Source: Allolobophora icterica | Lineage: Eukaryota; Annelida; Clitellata; Crassiclitellata; Lumbricidae | Reading direction: 5' to 3' | Assembly (NCBI GenBank): GCA_963556255.1 | Contig: OY744617.1 | Location: 25,451,689-25,515,688, forward strand | DNA length: 64,000 bases | Shown here: in pieces, positions 1-12,800 of the stretch | How the letters are laid out: each line of letters begins with the position of its first letter | How positions within the stretch are numbered: the first letter of the stretch is position 1 | Program-made: the position numbers and the translations under genes | The notes under the pieces: generated by a model | What the model was told of the DNA's origin: nothing | What the model saw: only the letters and a program-made list of their open reading frames with translations | Database searches by the model: none

Positions 1-45
1 ATAAAACTAGTTTCAGCACTGAATTGTGCTCTCAAGAACTGTTAC

Positions 46-3000
46 CTACGTGAAAAATGCTGCTTTCAACGCAAGCCATCATCATGACTTCGACAGAGAC
101 GAAGTTTGGATATAATTCCAAATTTCTCCGTTGTGAGCGGCCTCTACAGATCTCCCTGTCGACATCTTCGTTGATGACAGCGATTAACTGATAGCTGCAA
201 CATAGTTTTCCTTAGATTATAGTGAAGATATGCACATAGTTTATTATTGTACAAAGTTATCGGTTACAAAAAGAGTAACGTGTTATTTATTAAAATTAGT
301 TTTCATGATATATGGAGAATTAAGAGTTATACTGCGCTGTATTCAAGGATCTCTCTGGAAAAGCATTGGTCTCCGACTTCATTAACGTAACCCCTTAATG
401 TTGAAAAAAGTAACCAGGCAAAGGTTCAAAAGAGTTCATAACTCATTGGCTTGGCCATATCTATAGGTCTACTACATCAAAATATGAGCAAATAGCTTTG
501 TACATAAATATATGCATTGGCTTCCTAGTCAGCAAAAAGATCTGTTTCAAATTGATGTTTTGTAGTTTAGAGAGCATTAAACTGCGGCCAACAACACAAC
601 TTAAAATCAATCCTCATTCCTCTGAATTAATATTATAATAAACCGAGTCATCTGCTTCTGGTTGTGCCTGAAATTAAAACTGCTTTGGTGGGCGAGCTTT
701 TTCACTTGCTGGACTTAAATTCGGAGCTCTTCCTGTAAACTGGTGTTCAAGCGTTTATATACAATAACATCAATGCGCTTACTAAGCAGTGTGATCCGGT
801 CTCGGATCTAGACGACCCTGCGACGGAAAGATGTCACCAGATGTAACGAATTCTTGGTAGAACGGAGAAATACTACAACATTCACACGAAGGCAACATTA
901 TTACAGACATCAGCAATTCGAAACTTAAGAATTGCTAATGAACACCTAAACACTATCTATGACCACTTTTGTTTGGAAGTTAGGTTTAAATAGCGTAATA
1001 CTAGGCCTCAGCTAATACTAATACAGCCTAATAAAGCTAATACAGCCTAATAGCGCAATACTAGGCCTACAACGAATATATAATATACTAGTGTATTTGC
1101 CCGTCATAATTATGACGTGACGACAGTGTATCATTATAGGCCTATATGTATTGTTTGTTAAAATGCTCTGATCGCCGTCGTCAAGACGACCGTCGTCAAG
1201 ACGGCAGTACTGACGTCACAAACGGTTTCACAATTCCTGTAGAACAGAACCCGTTTGTGACGTAGCCCTCCACCCGACAGACGGACAATATGGATATTAT
1301 ATGAGAGATTATTATTATTATTTTTATTATTATTATTATTATTTTTATTATTATTATTATTATTATTATTGTGTCGTTTTAAAGTGTCGCAACGCCACGT
1401 GATTTAATGTTGAACTAAGTAGCATACACGATGCAACACAAGTTGCATAACGCAATGCTGCCGGAAAGTCAATATAGCGTAAAGTAAGGTAAAAATAAGA
1501 ATGATTTCTTTTTAGCATTTAATGAGACTATCAGTGTAAATTATAGCGTTATGCATGATGATCCTTTAAGTACGTAGACCGATCTGGGTCTCATGGATAG
1601 TTGGATACCTTTTATATTGCCATCCGCAGCACAATGAGACATTTTGTGAACACATGCTGTTGATACGGCTGCGTACGATATCATGAATGCGTTGTTGATT
1701 CATCACGACCTGTACAGAGACCATAAATATTATGACCTATTACATAATAGCGTACATTTATCGATATTGTTCTATACCATATATTTAATATGATGATTGG
1801 TTTTCAAAATGAGTCCTAAAATATTTTGTAATAATCCCCAGTGTTTTAAGACAAGAACAATTATCCTACTTTCAAATTCAACCTGAAGGATTTCGTGGAA
1901 TGAATTTCAGTACATACGCGTTGTGACGAATTCCTCAGCTTTTGTGTTGGGTGTAATACTTATAAGAATCGTGATACAGTGGTCTATTCACTTGAGTGCT
2001 CGCCTTATGAATCGTACTATGATGCTTCGAACCTCCTCTGAAATGGTTCAATATGCTATGTACTTGAACAAGTCCATAATATTTATTCAGTACCCCGGTA
2101 CTTTGTTTATCATTAATCACACTTGTCTCTCGTTTTGCATTGGCACTATGCAGCTGTAAGAAAATAAAAAATAAAATGTTTCTACGCAAAACAAACTTTA
2201 AATATGAAATTAATTTAGCAGAATAGTTACCGTTAGCATTGTGTCTTCCACTGAATACAAGTCTTGGAGAACAAAGACTATACCTCTGTTCTTCTCTTCT
2301 GGTATTTCTGTTGAAAGTGAATAACTCTTTACTATTGTCATTTATTATTATTATTATCGTTAGTATTGTTATCATTAGTGTTATCATAATATTCTCATCA
2401 TCATCACATTGCGTTTAGAATGCGCACAAGATCAGTAAGTCTTAATGAATTGACATGTCCTTATTTTAATCTGAGCCCTGTTTCTTGGCCTTTCTTTTGC
2501 AGATTAAACACTTACTAACATTTGTTTAAGTTAATTACATAAACACTGATATTATGTTTCCTCTGTGATCTCACAACGAAATCGTTTTACTCTGGCAGTT
2601 GTACTCGTTGCACAATCGGTATATGTTCGCTGGACCCTCGCACGGCAGCTGACCACAGGTTCTTCGACGCGACTGAAAACCATAATCACACGGTTTGGAG
2701 CAGACTGACCAAGGTCCCCACATGCTCCAGTCGGAACTCGTAGGTTCTGTGGAAGTGCTCAAAGTTGTGGTCGAGCTCTGACGCGAAGTTGAGGTCAGTG
2801 TTGTCAGTGTGTTTAGCGGAACCGTCGAATAGGGTGTAGTCGTTTCTGGAACTATAAAGAAACGCAAACCGTCAAACAGGACAACGTTTTCAAAATTTTC
2901 AAACAATAGACACGAGCAATTGAAATTGTGCTGCATGCGAAGATTTGCATTGTAAGCTTATTCATACTGGGTCCACCTAATCGCACATTTACCGTAATCG

Positions 3001-4317
3001 TTGTCATAAACGCAAAAATATTAATTTCCAAGGCGTTACTCTAAAACCAACCACAAGGCACCAGCTTACTCATGAGCACTGCGTAGTGTCCAGAGCAGCT
3101 TTAGTTGACCAACATTCGCAAATGGCTCTTTTAATCCATAAATATAAAGCGCCAAACGTCATCCAAGGATCGTGCTTGTGTAAAATCATTATGAAAAGAC
3201 GCGAATCTGATCGGACGCGATGAACCGTGACTAGACATTCACGTAGCACCTTCTTGGAACCTTTCGCAGGCAAGTTCACTCAACATTGATACAGTATTTT
3301 ATGTAGTCACGGTTGATTATCTTGGCCAATTGTTTAGTTATCTATTTCATAATTTTAATTGAATTATAATTGCAAATTTATTTAAAATTTATTTAACGCT
3401 TCAACGTAAACTGAGCAGAATTAATGTTTCTCTAAACGTTTTTAAATGTCAGGTCAGGCCAATGTCATGTTCTTAAAGAACAGCAAATTCATCAGTTCTG
3501 CCAATGTCATGTTCTTAAGGAACAGCAAGTTTTTCAGTTCTGATGAACTGCATGGTCCTATGCTATAAAAATCAGGTCTCTTTCTTTGACTAAATATTTT
3601 ATCAGATAATTATAAAGCAATCACTTCCTAATGACAAATAGGTAAGGCATAGTAAGATATTCCTTGAGTGCACAAATTCATTAGTCTTTAGTGATGAGGT
3701 TGCATATACAAACACATATGTACATGTGTACCACAACACTTGAACTCATCTCGAAACCACACAGGTACAATGAACATGTTTTATTGTCTAACATACCTCC
3801 ACACTTGAATTCATCTTGAAGCCAGATGAGAGGTGGTACGCACTGCTTCCGACTGGCTGCGTCGACGCAATAAGCTAGAGCACAGCCAGGTGGCACAGCC
3901 AGTAGGTAAACGAAATACTCACTTCCAGACTCATTACACAATCGTATACGAACCGTCCCATTCCATCCACAGATGTTTAAAGCACTGTATGTAGCGCAAG
4001 CTTTGACTATTACTTCTTTTGTGTCTAAAATTAGACAATCAGACTCGATCTGAAAAAAACATTGTTTTATGCCAATTTAAATAATTTTTGGAATATTTTG
4101 CAATGATAATAGAGTAATCTTGCTGTCACGTCTTCTTCAACTACTGCTTTTCATATATACACTTTTATACATACATGTATTGTATATATATATATTAGTT
4201 ATATGTTTTATTTATTTATTAAGAATATTCATATAGCGCTCGTTTAGGAAACTAGTCAGAGTTGTATCTCTCAGCATGCATTGCATGTCTGTCAATGCAC
4301 CTCTGTCGATGTATCTA

Positions 4318-4402
<85 letters not shown>

Positions 4403-5255
4403 GTCTGTCTGTCTGTCTGTCTCGTATTTTTTGTCTTCTCGTTTCATCGAAACTTCATCGTAATCTACAGCTTTTGTTCATGTATAAATTCGACAACAAT
4501 TAATCTTCTAGGCATTTCGTACCAGTTGGATGTGACCCATTGATCCATATTGGCGCCTGGGTTCCACAGAACCATGGTTCGACCGGTCTCTCAATGAGTC
4601 TGTTGCCTGCGTCGTGATCAAATCGATACCAGGTTTCTAACAATCAATATTTCAATCAATAAAGGCATTTAACTTGAATTTCATGAAACACGGATATCCT
4701 TTGGGAGGAAGACGGAGAAGAATGCCAAAACAACACGGTAAAAAGTAAATCGCGAACCTTCCACCGGACACACTCAGGTCTACTTAAGAACGGCAATTGT
4801 CAGGCTCGAGAGTCGCGGGTACAACAGACGCTTTACAAGCCATCGGCCTCCTGGTGATGCATCTCATTATCTGCCTTTTTTCTAGTGCCTCTCTTCTTGT
4901 GGCAATCTATACCTCAATCAACTGATGCACGCACAAGGTTTTGCTTTAGCCTAACGCAGCATTAGGATAAACCGAAAGCTTTTGTTTTCTTTGAGAAACC
5001 AGTACATGGCTAAGGTTCTTTTTTGTTAGCAGCCGAGTAGTAAGTCCCGAGAGTGGCGAGGAAGATTGAGCAAATCAAGTAAATTGAATAAATCTAAGGC
5101 TTCACGACAAGACGGCGCTCTTCGGAAAAGGACCTCGTTTCACAATTTTTATTATAATATTCTATGTATTAAAGTATGTATTTTACAATTACGATAACGC
5201 CATTAGGAGTCTAACAGAAAAGGAACTACAGTGCATGTAGTCAAATCACAGCGTA

Positions 5256-5288
<33 letters not shown>

Positions 5289-6123
5289 ATTATATATATC
5301 ATAATCTGCCAAAATTACGAACCATCCACAGTTCCATAAACTAATCTAATGACTTCTATAGCGCCGCTATCATGTTACCAAGACATCAGTCGATGGTCAC
5401 TTAAAGTAGCATAGCAGTGAAATATCATAATCGGAAAAAACTTCGAAAGGTTAATCATTTATTTTACGGAGAGGGACAGATGACTGTAAGAAAACATTGA
5501 CTTTCACCAAAAAATATACGAAAACCGTTGAGTAATACTAAATAAGTTCCTCGTCATAGAACCCACCCGATTCCAGATATGCATCGCAAATTGACACAGT
5601 GGAGTCCCTGGAGTCGAAATCGCTGCTTCTTAGACCATCAGCATTATACACCAACTGATAGTCAACGCATGGATTCAGACCGGTACACACTGAAATCAAT
5701 TGGTTTTCACATATAACAGTTACTTTTTTACATTCCACAGTTGTGACGTTACAGCAGAAATGTCAGGGACAGAAATGAATAGCATAGATTACAAGAATAG
5801 CTTCATCGATAATTAACAACATTCAAGTAGATTCGCAATGACGAAGATTGGCTAAGAAGTGTGTATGAGTATAAAGGACAAAAGTGATTCGTTTAACATT
5901 ATATAATTGGAAGTGCTAGGCTCACAAGCAATTATATCTTTTTGAATTGTACTCTACTATAAGGCCACATTGCTAATGCTTTTGAAATTAGAAGCTTGTG
6001 AAATTATATGCATTCAAGATATGTATTTTGAATTCAATTAATATCTCCAAAAACAAATCTTCCAAAAATATAACAGTATAGCTTACCTGAAATCAGTTGA
6101 AGCAACACTATTAGTTCAAACAT
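46..6123 (-). CDS. D8C-TSP1 type I membrane protein, gene 1 (3' end off the window)
   Basis: Spliced gene read leftward. Exons placed by GT-AG sites and by alignment to gene 2: 6087-6123 (start Met, hydrophobic leader MFELIVLLQLIS), 5567-5689, 4523-4636 and 3797-4024 (the three exons of a D8C domain as in uromodulin, GP2, OIT3 and VWDE), 2591-2851 (Ser/Thr-rich linker, then a TSP1 domain with WSMWGPWSVCS and RRRTCG), 2231-2307, 1609-1709, 783-872 and 46-194 (membrane-proximal domain not recognised). The 123, 114, 228, 77, 101 and 90-nt exons have exactly the lengths of their gene 2 counterparts, and the early introns are all phase 1. The membrane exon would lie left of base 1; the 46 boundary is the least certain. 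Predicted as a cell-surface protein of adhesion or recognition type; the ligand is unknown. A tandem paralogue of gene 2. Confidence 0.8.
195..782. other. gene 1 intron, nothing recognised
   Basis: AT-rich intron sequence between exons 46-194 and 783-872. No repeat, RNA gene or reading frame that I can support. Confidence 0.5.
1055..1290. repeat. dispersed GC-rich repeat with GTCGTCAAGACG motifs
   Basis: Lies in a gene 1 intron (873-1608). It contains repeated GTCGTCAAGACG blocks between two TGACGTCAC-like sites. A diverged copy in opposite orientation lies at about 50560-50745, sharing the order of TTAAAATG, CCGTCGTC, CAAGAC, GGCGGCAGTA and TGACGTCAC. No terminal repeats or duplication found, so the class is unknown. 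Confidence 0.5.
1306..1371. repeat. (TTA)n microsatellite
   Basis: Slightly interrupted ATT/TTA trinucleotide run inside a gene 1 intron. Confidence 0.9.
1710..2230. other. gene 1 intron, nothing recognised
   Basis: Intron between the 101-nt and 77-nt exons. The open frames in it are ordinary short chance frames. The following intron (2308-2590) holds only a short ATT/ATC-rich stretch near 2340-2406. Confidence 0.5.
2852..3796. other. gene 1 intron with a 42-bp tandem duplication
   Basis: Intron between the D8C and TSP1 exons. At 3458-3499 and 3500-3541 a 42-bp unit starting GCCAATGTCATGTTCTTAA occurs twice with a few differences. The rest is AT-rich with nothing recognised. Confidence 0.7.
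4309..4423. repeat. (TCTG)n microsatellite
   Basis: Near-perfect TCTG tetranucleotide array in a gene 1 intron (4025-4522). It creates open LSVC-repeat frames in three phases, which are artefacts. Confidence 0.95.
4637..5566. other. gene 1 intron with a repeat fragment and a (CA)n(TA)n run
   Basis: Positions about 4711-4790 match 7205-7272 (shared AGAATGCCAAAACAACACGG and CTTCCACCGGACACACTCAG), a dispersed repeat fragment. A CA/TA dinucleotide run lies at about 5258-5300. The next intron (5690-6086) shows nothing. Confidence 0.6.
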
Positions 6124-6620
6124 ATTGTCCTTCGTGGTGGCTTCCAAACCACTGCTGATTACATATTGCCTCTACTAAGTAGCTGCGCTGAACAGCGCTT
6201 GCCACAAGTGATATGAAAAACAAGTTGGGGTTTCGTCTTAAAGTACATGCTGAGTAGCACGAAATGTCACTTGGACGATCTCTAACGGCTCTTCAGTTTC
6301 TTAAGATGTTTACAAAGGCTCGCATCATCGTATAAAACAAATTCTATATAATGCCATACATTTATGGTTATGGTTATGGTTACATTGTACAGCGCATCGT
6401 ACATATTGACGAAGCTTGGACAAAACTCTCGAACAGGAAGTACACCTTAAGTTGCATTGGTAACGCAAAAATTACTTACAAATACGTCAGCGTGAGAGTC
6501 GACTAACAAGGATTGTCAAGGGTGCAAAAATAAAAAAAATTCAATTAACCTTACATCATAGAACCGACGTTGTAAAGCTCCATTGTGTTGGAGACACTAC
6601 CAAAATAGGCTTTACATTTT

Positions 6621-7588
6621 CAGCGGTGGGCAACATACGGCCCGCGGGCCGGGTCCGGCCCCCGGGGACCTTTGGACCGCCTCTGACATGTCTTTTAAAT
6701 AAGCATTGCACCTGGCACTTGGGAACCTTTTATCTGGCCCTACTTGAATGTCTTGATTTCTGTACGTAGACCGACATTATAGTAGTTTCAGTTCAACGAC
6801 ACTGTGTGATAGCAAAGATCATTAGCGTCACCCTGCTCCCGTATCCAGACTTGGGATTCGCACTGCCAGAGTACGAGCAGTGGCGGAGTTAGACCGACAT
6901 TAAAGTATCTATTTCTTATGTATTAAGAATCCGGCCTTTAGTCTAATCAACTAGTTTACTACTCAGTCATCAATGTAATGACTCTCTGCATGAAACAAGA
7001 CCACAGAATGGGTAGGTTCGCAACTTATATATGTGAACAGTTCTTCTCAAAGATGCATTAACTAAAAAAATGCCAAAACAGATGCAGACTAACAGATGAA
7101 CATTGACTTGCCACTTCGAACATTAAAGAAAATATTCCGGATTTGTGCCGTGAAAAGAAGTGCCAGATCTCACATTAGTAATTAAATATAGCACACCAAG
7201 CAAATGAGAAGAATGCCAAAACAACACGGGAAAAAGTTAATCGCGAAGCTTCCACCGGACACACTCAGGTTTACCATACATTGTACAGACTAACAGTTTT
7301 ATATATTTTAGAAACTGAAGAAACTTAAAACATATTTATTATTGTAGTTTAGGACTGTAGGCATCGGGGTATTATGTTTTCATCATAAAAATTATCTTCA
7401 TTTACTTTAAACTTTAAGTTTAACCGTAAAGGTTATTTCGCAATATTTAGTTTGAATAAAATTAATATTGTCTCATTTTCTTGGGCAAATAAATCTGCAA
7501 AAATTAGCCCGCAATTGGCATACGGCCCCTGAGCTGCCCTTAAAATCTTAGGGCGGCCTTCTGTTAAAAGAAGTTGCCCATGCCCGCC
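6621..7588. mobile_element. diverged hAT-like DNA transposon relic
   Basis: Begins CAGCGGTGGGCAAC followed by the GGCCCGCGGGCCGG-type subterminal block common in hAT elements. The far end is GTTGCCCATGCCCG, an imperfect inverted copy (10 of 14 positions). I could not find a convincing 8-bp duplication and there is no transposase frame, so this is an old or composite relic. Confidence 0.45.
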
Positions 7589-8169
7589 TTAAATGGTCTG
7601 AGCGATTAGATTAATGACGAGATTCTAGCGCTAGCAAACACAGATTCTTGTAGTTTTTTTTAACCTATTTCTACGATTCATCAACAGCCCAATGACCATG
7701 ATCGCCTTGAGGAAGCTGTTTGGACAATCCTGCTCAATGATTCTTTAAGCAGATATTTACTCTAAGGAAGATGAGCGCAGAAATGTATTGTTCAGTGGCA
7801 ACAAGTTTTAATTTGGATAGATGTTGTGTGTACTTGAATTGTATTGTAGTATGATAATAGCATAGTCGTCGTTACTTACAGTAACTAGGTAACGCATTTG
7901 TTTACATTCAAAAAGAACTAATAATGCCCTGGGTTGACTCAGCTGAATATAAAAACGTATTCTTTTACAAACCATAATGTAATTGAATTACTGCAATTTC
8001 ATCACACGTCGTAAAGAACTTGGAAAACAAGAAGCCTATATAAACATTATGTCGAAAGGCTGCAGTTACTAACACTTGAAGTGTTTGTAATTTTGAGTTC
8101 TTTTAGTGTGCCATTAAAATATCAAGCACTCTGAAACTTGGTAACACAAATATCCTGACTGAAAACTCG

Positions 8170-8785
8170 CCTGAAATCAGTTTTATTGACCAGAAAATAA
8201 TCTAGGTAAGATTAAGTCTCAATCACGGGTAGTAAAAACAACGAACAACAGAGAAGTTAGTTAACGTTAGAAATTCCGTCAAAACTAGGTAAGCCTAATG
8301 CAATATTATTGTACAAGCATTCTGATTGAAAAACTCGCCTGAAAACAGCTTTATTGACCAGAAAATAATCTATGCATGGTTAAATCTCAATTATGTGTCG
8401 TAAGAGAAATGATGCACAACAAGGAAGTAAGTTTACGTTGGAAATTCCGTTGAAACTAGGTAATACAGTTGTCAAGGCATCCTAAGTGTAAACCTCCCCT
8501 GAAAACAGCTTTACTGGCCATAAAATAATCTATGCATGGTTAAATCTCAATTATGCGTCGTTAGAGAAATGATGCACAACAAGGAAGTAAGTTTACGTTG
8601 GAAATTCCGTTGAAACTAGGTAATACAGTACTGTTGTCAAGACATCCTAAGTGTAAACCTCCTATGAAAACAGCTTTATTTGCCATAAAAAATTTAGATG
8701 TGATTAAATCTGAAATCACGGGTCGTAAACGATATTAAGAACAACAAGGAAGTTAGTCAGCGTTGGAAATTCCGTTGACTTCTGA
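8170..8785. repeat. tandem repeat, about 165-bp unit, four copies
   Basis: Four units start near 8170, 8338, 8498 and 8661. Each has CCTGAAAACAGCTTTA, then AAAATAATCTA, CACAACAAGGAAGT and TTGGAAATTCCGTTGA. Units 2 and 3 are nearly identical, so turnover is recent. A lone piece of the motif (GTTGGAAATTCC) recurs near 19506. Confidence 0.8.
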
Positions 8786-9802
8786 TGGATTCAAGTGCTG
8801 AATAAACTACTGTAGGGACCCAGGTTTGAAAAGCTATACTTGAAAGCGTTGGAATGACATGCGTCAACTACGCACATCCTCTTTCATTTGAGACAGAACC
8901 GAGTTGTAATTGGTAAAACTATTCTACGTCACCCCAAATTTGCTTTCTTATTACGATGAAACTCCTACTCTATGGCAAATGTAGGACTGGCTGTTAGCCT
9001 AAGTGATAATTGTGCGCACATCTGCTGTTATCTGCACAAAATTATCAACACTTCAATGGATTCTACTTCTACTGCAAAATGTCCAAGTTGTATCGACATA
9101 GCAGAGTCACCGTGCTTCATGCATAGAAACATAGATTATACATGTGACTAAAATAACAAAATAATTAGTTATAAATATGAGTAAATTTAACACAAAGCAT
9201 GTTCAGAACCAATGCAAACAATATTGTAGTACTTTTTAAGAAATTTTGGTATAAACCAAATCCTTACACCTCATTGACTCTTAAAGGCTAGTTACTGACT
9301 AACCATTATAGTGCATTATTGTCTTCAAACGTGTTTACATTGGCTACAACTAGACAAAATGATTAAAAAAAATACTGTAAGATTACATGAATTACTACGA
9401 AAAAAAGTTAGAAGTAGATCTGTATACTGTAGTCCAGCTACGTCAAGTGATGCAAGTGGCTGGTCATTTGTCCAAATGTCAAGATCATCGATTTATTCGA
9501 AGTAAGTTTAATGCTCAAAATCTAGCACCGGGTGACGCAAATCGGCTAAGATTACACATAGCAACACTGGATGTGATACACGTGAGTAAGGTATGTAATA
9601 GACATAATTATGGGAAGCCGGTTTGCTATTTAAAGAATGAACTTGATCATATTCATGATTATTCGACACAAAAGTTATAACAATTAAATATAAGAAATTT
9701 GATTTCGTATGAATTGTTATTTTTAAATGTTTCTTTGCTGAATCTGCAATTGTGCAAAACACAGCAGTAATTTCTTCGTTAGTTATTCAAATCGAAACTA
9801 CT

Positions 9803-12800
9803 TTAAATTTTATGTTCTTGATGGCTTTCCGGCAGACTTTTCATCTCGTCTTGCCCTGAATCGATGTCTGGATGAACCATGTTCGATGCCAGTATTTGGG
9901 ATTTTTTGCTGTAATAAAATCGGAGAAACAATTAGAGTATAAACGATTGCAGGTAAAAGATTACTTATACAAATTACACCTGGTCGATTATTCTTAATTA
10001 GGTGTCCTGGTTGTCTAATTAATTTCTATGCATCGTTTGAATTTAGTTTTCTAAAACAGTAGGCCTATACATATAATACAAAGCTCCAAAATAAAAACAA
10101 CGACACATTTTTGTTACACTTTAACGACGAGCCGCATTAGATTCCCAGTCACTTTTAGTACATGCTCATCGTTAAAGAGTTAATTAAGGCTGTAAAGGTC
10201 TCAGAACACAGAACGGACTGAATAGCGTGTAACTTTAAAGCGTAGTAGGCTTCATTCATTTGACAGTTTACGTACCAATCCGCTGACTTCGGTCTCTCCT
10301 TCGATTTCTTCCTGTAGAAAACCGATTTTAAATGCTTTAGGATTTTGCGAAATACCCAGCGCATGTTACGCAATTAAGACTAACGTCAGACTATGGGATA
10401 CAACGGCAAGCTACTTTGTAGGCAAATTACTTGAAGTTAACTTAAGTTTGAACTGTTTTGCATTTCAAGGAATAATTGAATATCGCAAGATGTTACGAGG
10501 TTCTTAAAAGGCGTTTTACAAATATCCAGGTACATATAGACTATATATATACAGTTATACACACATGCAAACATGTAAGTATTTGATGAAGTTTGGGTGT
10601 ATGCAATGTCGCCGCATACTAAACGGCGTCTATGAGCTGTGCAACTTGTAGCCTACTTACTTACTGAGGCTTCACAATAAGGCAAGTAGTCGTAAATTAA
10701 ACACTGGTGTCAATTCTATACTTGACTGTGTAATAAAACCTTTTTGATCTCGAAGTATGGTAAAATAATTTGTTAAGAGCATCACTGCTCTAGAATTATT
10801 AACGTGAACTAATAAAAACCAAACGCCTACGTCGTGAAACATAAACCTGTAGTTAACGGCAACGCGTTGTTTGTTGTCTAAAATATAACTAAATCCTTTG
10901 TAACTGTAGAAAATTGGTAATTTTTAAGTACTCACAGCATGTGAAGAGTAATGCAACCGATGATTATAGCAATGGCAGGAATAACGGTGCAGCAGACGAC
11001 TATGGGAACGATGCAGGTGGCTGTTGGACAAGAACTTTGGCTGTCGCCAGGATAAGTTGCTGGATCTAAGGACTCTTTAACAACTAAACCAGTCTCCTAA
11101 AATTAAATAAATGACATTTAAAGAAAGTTGCCGAATAATTTTTTGCACACTTAAAGTATACTTAAGCCTTACTAAATGACTGCTACACAGTCATACACGT
11201 AAAAGTCACCAAAACAGATTCACAAAGCGCACAGCACAGCGAAACATGTATTGTAGAAGACTCTGTCATCTTGCATTTTTTCTCATATCTGTTTATCTTT
11301 TCTACCGGTAAAATGAACCACCCCAAATGGGCTTGAAAAGGTCAGTACTCCTTCAACTTGCCTAGATTAGTATTTCTTCAATTCGTACTTTTGGCATCAT
11401 TAACGCCTTGAGAGATTATAAGCTTGTGGGAGTTAGACGCATTCGAGACAAGAATTTTGAATGTAGTGAATAAGAAAAAAACTGATATTTAAATATTATA
11501 TATTATAATATGAGTTAGCGCTGTCGCTCAAAGTATGACTTAAGAAACTCTCGTTTTCCATTTACAATGATCTATTCTCCATTTCCGATAGCCAGATAAA
11601 GTAAGTGGCTCCTGAGGTAAGATCTTTCGATAATTTGGTACATTTAGTGACAAGCAACATCTTAAGGTCCTTGATGCCGACACTAAGTTTCAAATAAAAT
11701 CTAATTGCAACTTACTTTTCATGTTATAAGCTAACTTGCCTGTTGAATGTCAGAAGCGCTGTTTCCAACCGCCATCTTCATCACTTCAAATGGAACGAAG
11801 TTGGATTCGGTTGATCGAACCAGTCTCGCTCTGACGGGTATCGAACCGATGTTGCAAATTGCTTCGTTGACAGCCTCGTTGATAACAGCGATTATTTTGT
11901 AACTTAAAATACAGTTAACAGTGGACAGATATCAACACGTATGCATCAAGACAATTAATTATAGAACATTTTAAGCGCTGAAACCGATGGTCACATCACA
12001 GAGTAAATTCGAACCAATACCGAACCAATAGCATGATAGTCAGTAAAAATCTACAAGTGTCTGAAGTTGCTTTGGAATACTTTCCAATATTATGTAGGAT
12101 ACTCATGAATGTAGCATTAGTGAATAGACCACCATCAGATATAGCACATACCAGTACTATTCCTGTAGTATGGCTCGCTAGTTAGCTCAGTGGCTTTAAC
12201 AGGGCCTATCGAATTTTCTGAATAATCGTAATCGTAAACTCTAAATTTCTAAAGCATTAATCTAAAGCTAAGTGCAGGGCACCAGCAATTATTCACGAGC
12301 GCTGCGTCGTGTCAGAGTGATTGTCCACAGATGTCAAGCGAAGAGCCAAGTCCGGTTGCCATAGAGACCAGAATAATGGTTAGGAATACTCTCTCCAACG
12401 CAAATACATTCAATGGTCACACGTTGAGTAGCCTACATAGCGAATAATATTATAACCAATTGAACTTGAAAATCTGGCATTGGAAAGGACCGCATGGAGA
12501 AACACAATGAGGTGTGCGATTGACACAACTGGCAGTTAACCCATGGACTTAATGGTAGAAAGAAGATGATACATGTATAAAAGAATAGAAGAGTAAGATA
12601 CACGCAGAGTACTAACTGGACAGTTTTATCCCACTTAGGTTTCGGAAACCCTTTAGCCGCATAGATGTCATTTGAAGTCACATATTCAATGGAAGCTGAA
12701 GGAATGCTGTAACATTAGAAGAAAAGTAAAAAAGTATTTACTCATTTTAACGATTACGGACACAAGACTACCAACAATAATCTTTATATGTCTTTAATAA

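Larger units (their letters stand above)
6124..9802. other. spacer between gene 1 (5' end) and gene 2 (3' end)
   Basis: About 3.7 kb. It must hold the gene 1 promoter, though I see no clear core element. It contains a diverged hAT-like relic (about 6621-7588) and a tandem array of units of about 165 bp (about 8170-8785). The short frames near 9311-9680 show no recognisable domain and I do not call them. Confidence 0.55.

Noticed and set aside
4309..4423. CRISPR-like regular repeats here and at 55421-56270
   Set aside because: Eukaryotic DNA; the arrays are head-to-tail microsatellite and minisatellite units without unique spacers.
9311..9680. Two overlapping plus frames of 64 and 97 codons
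   Set aside because: No domain, low complexity, no splice or homology support; spacer between two genes.
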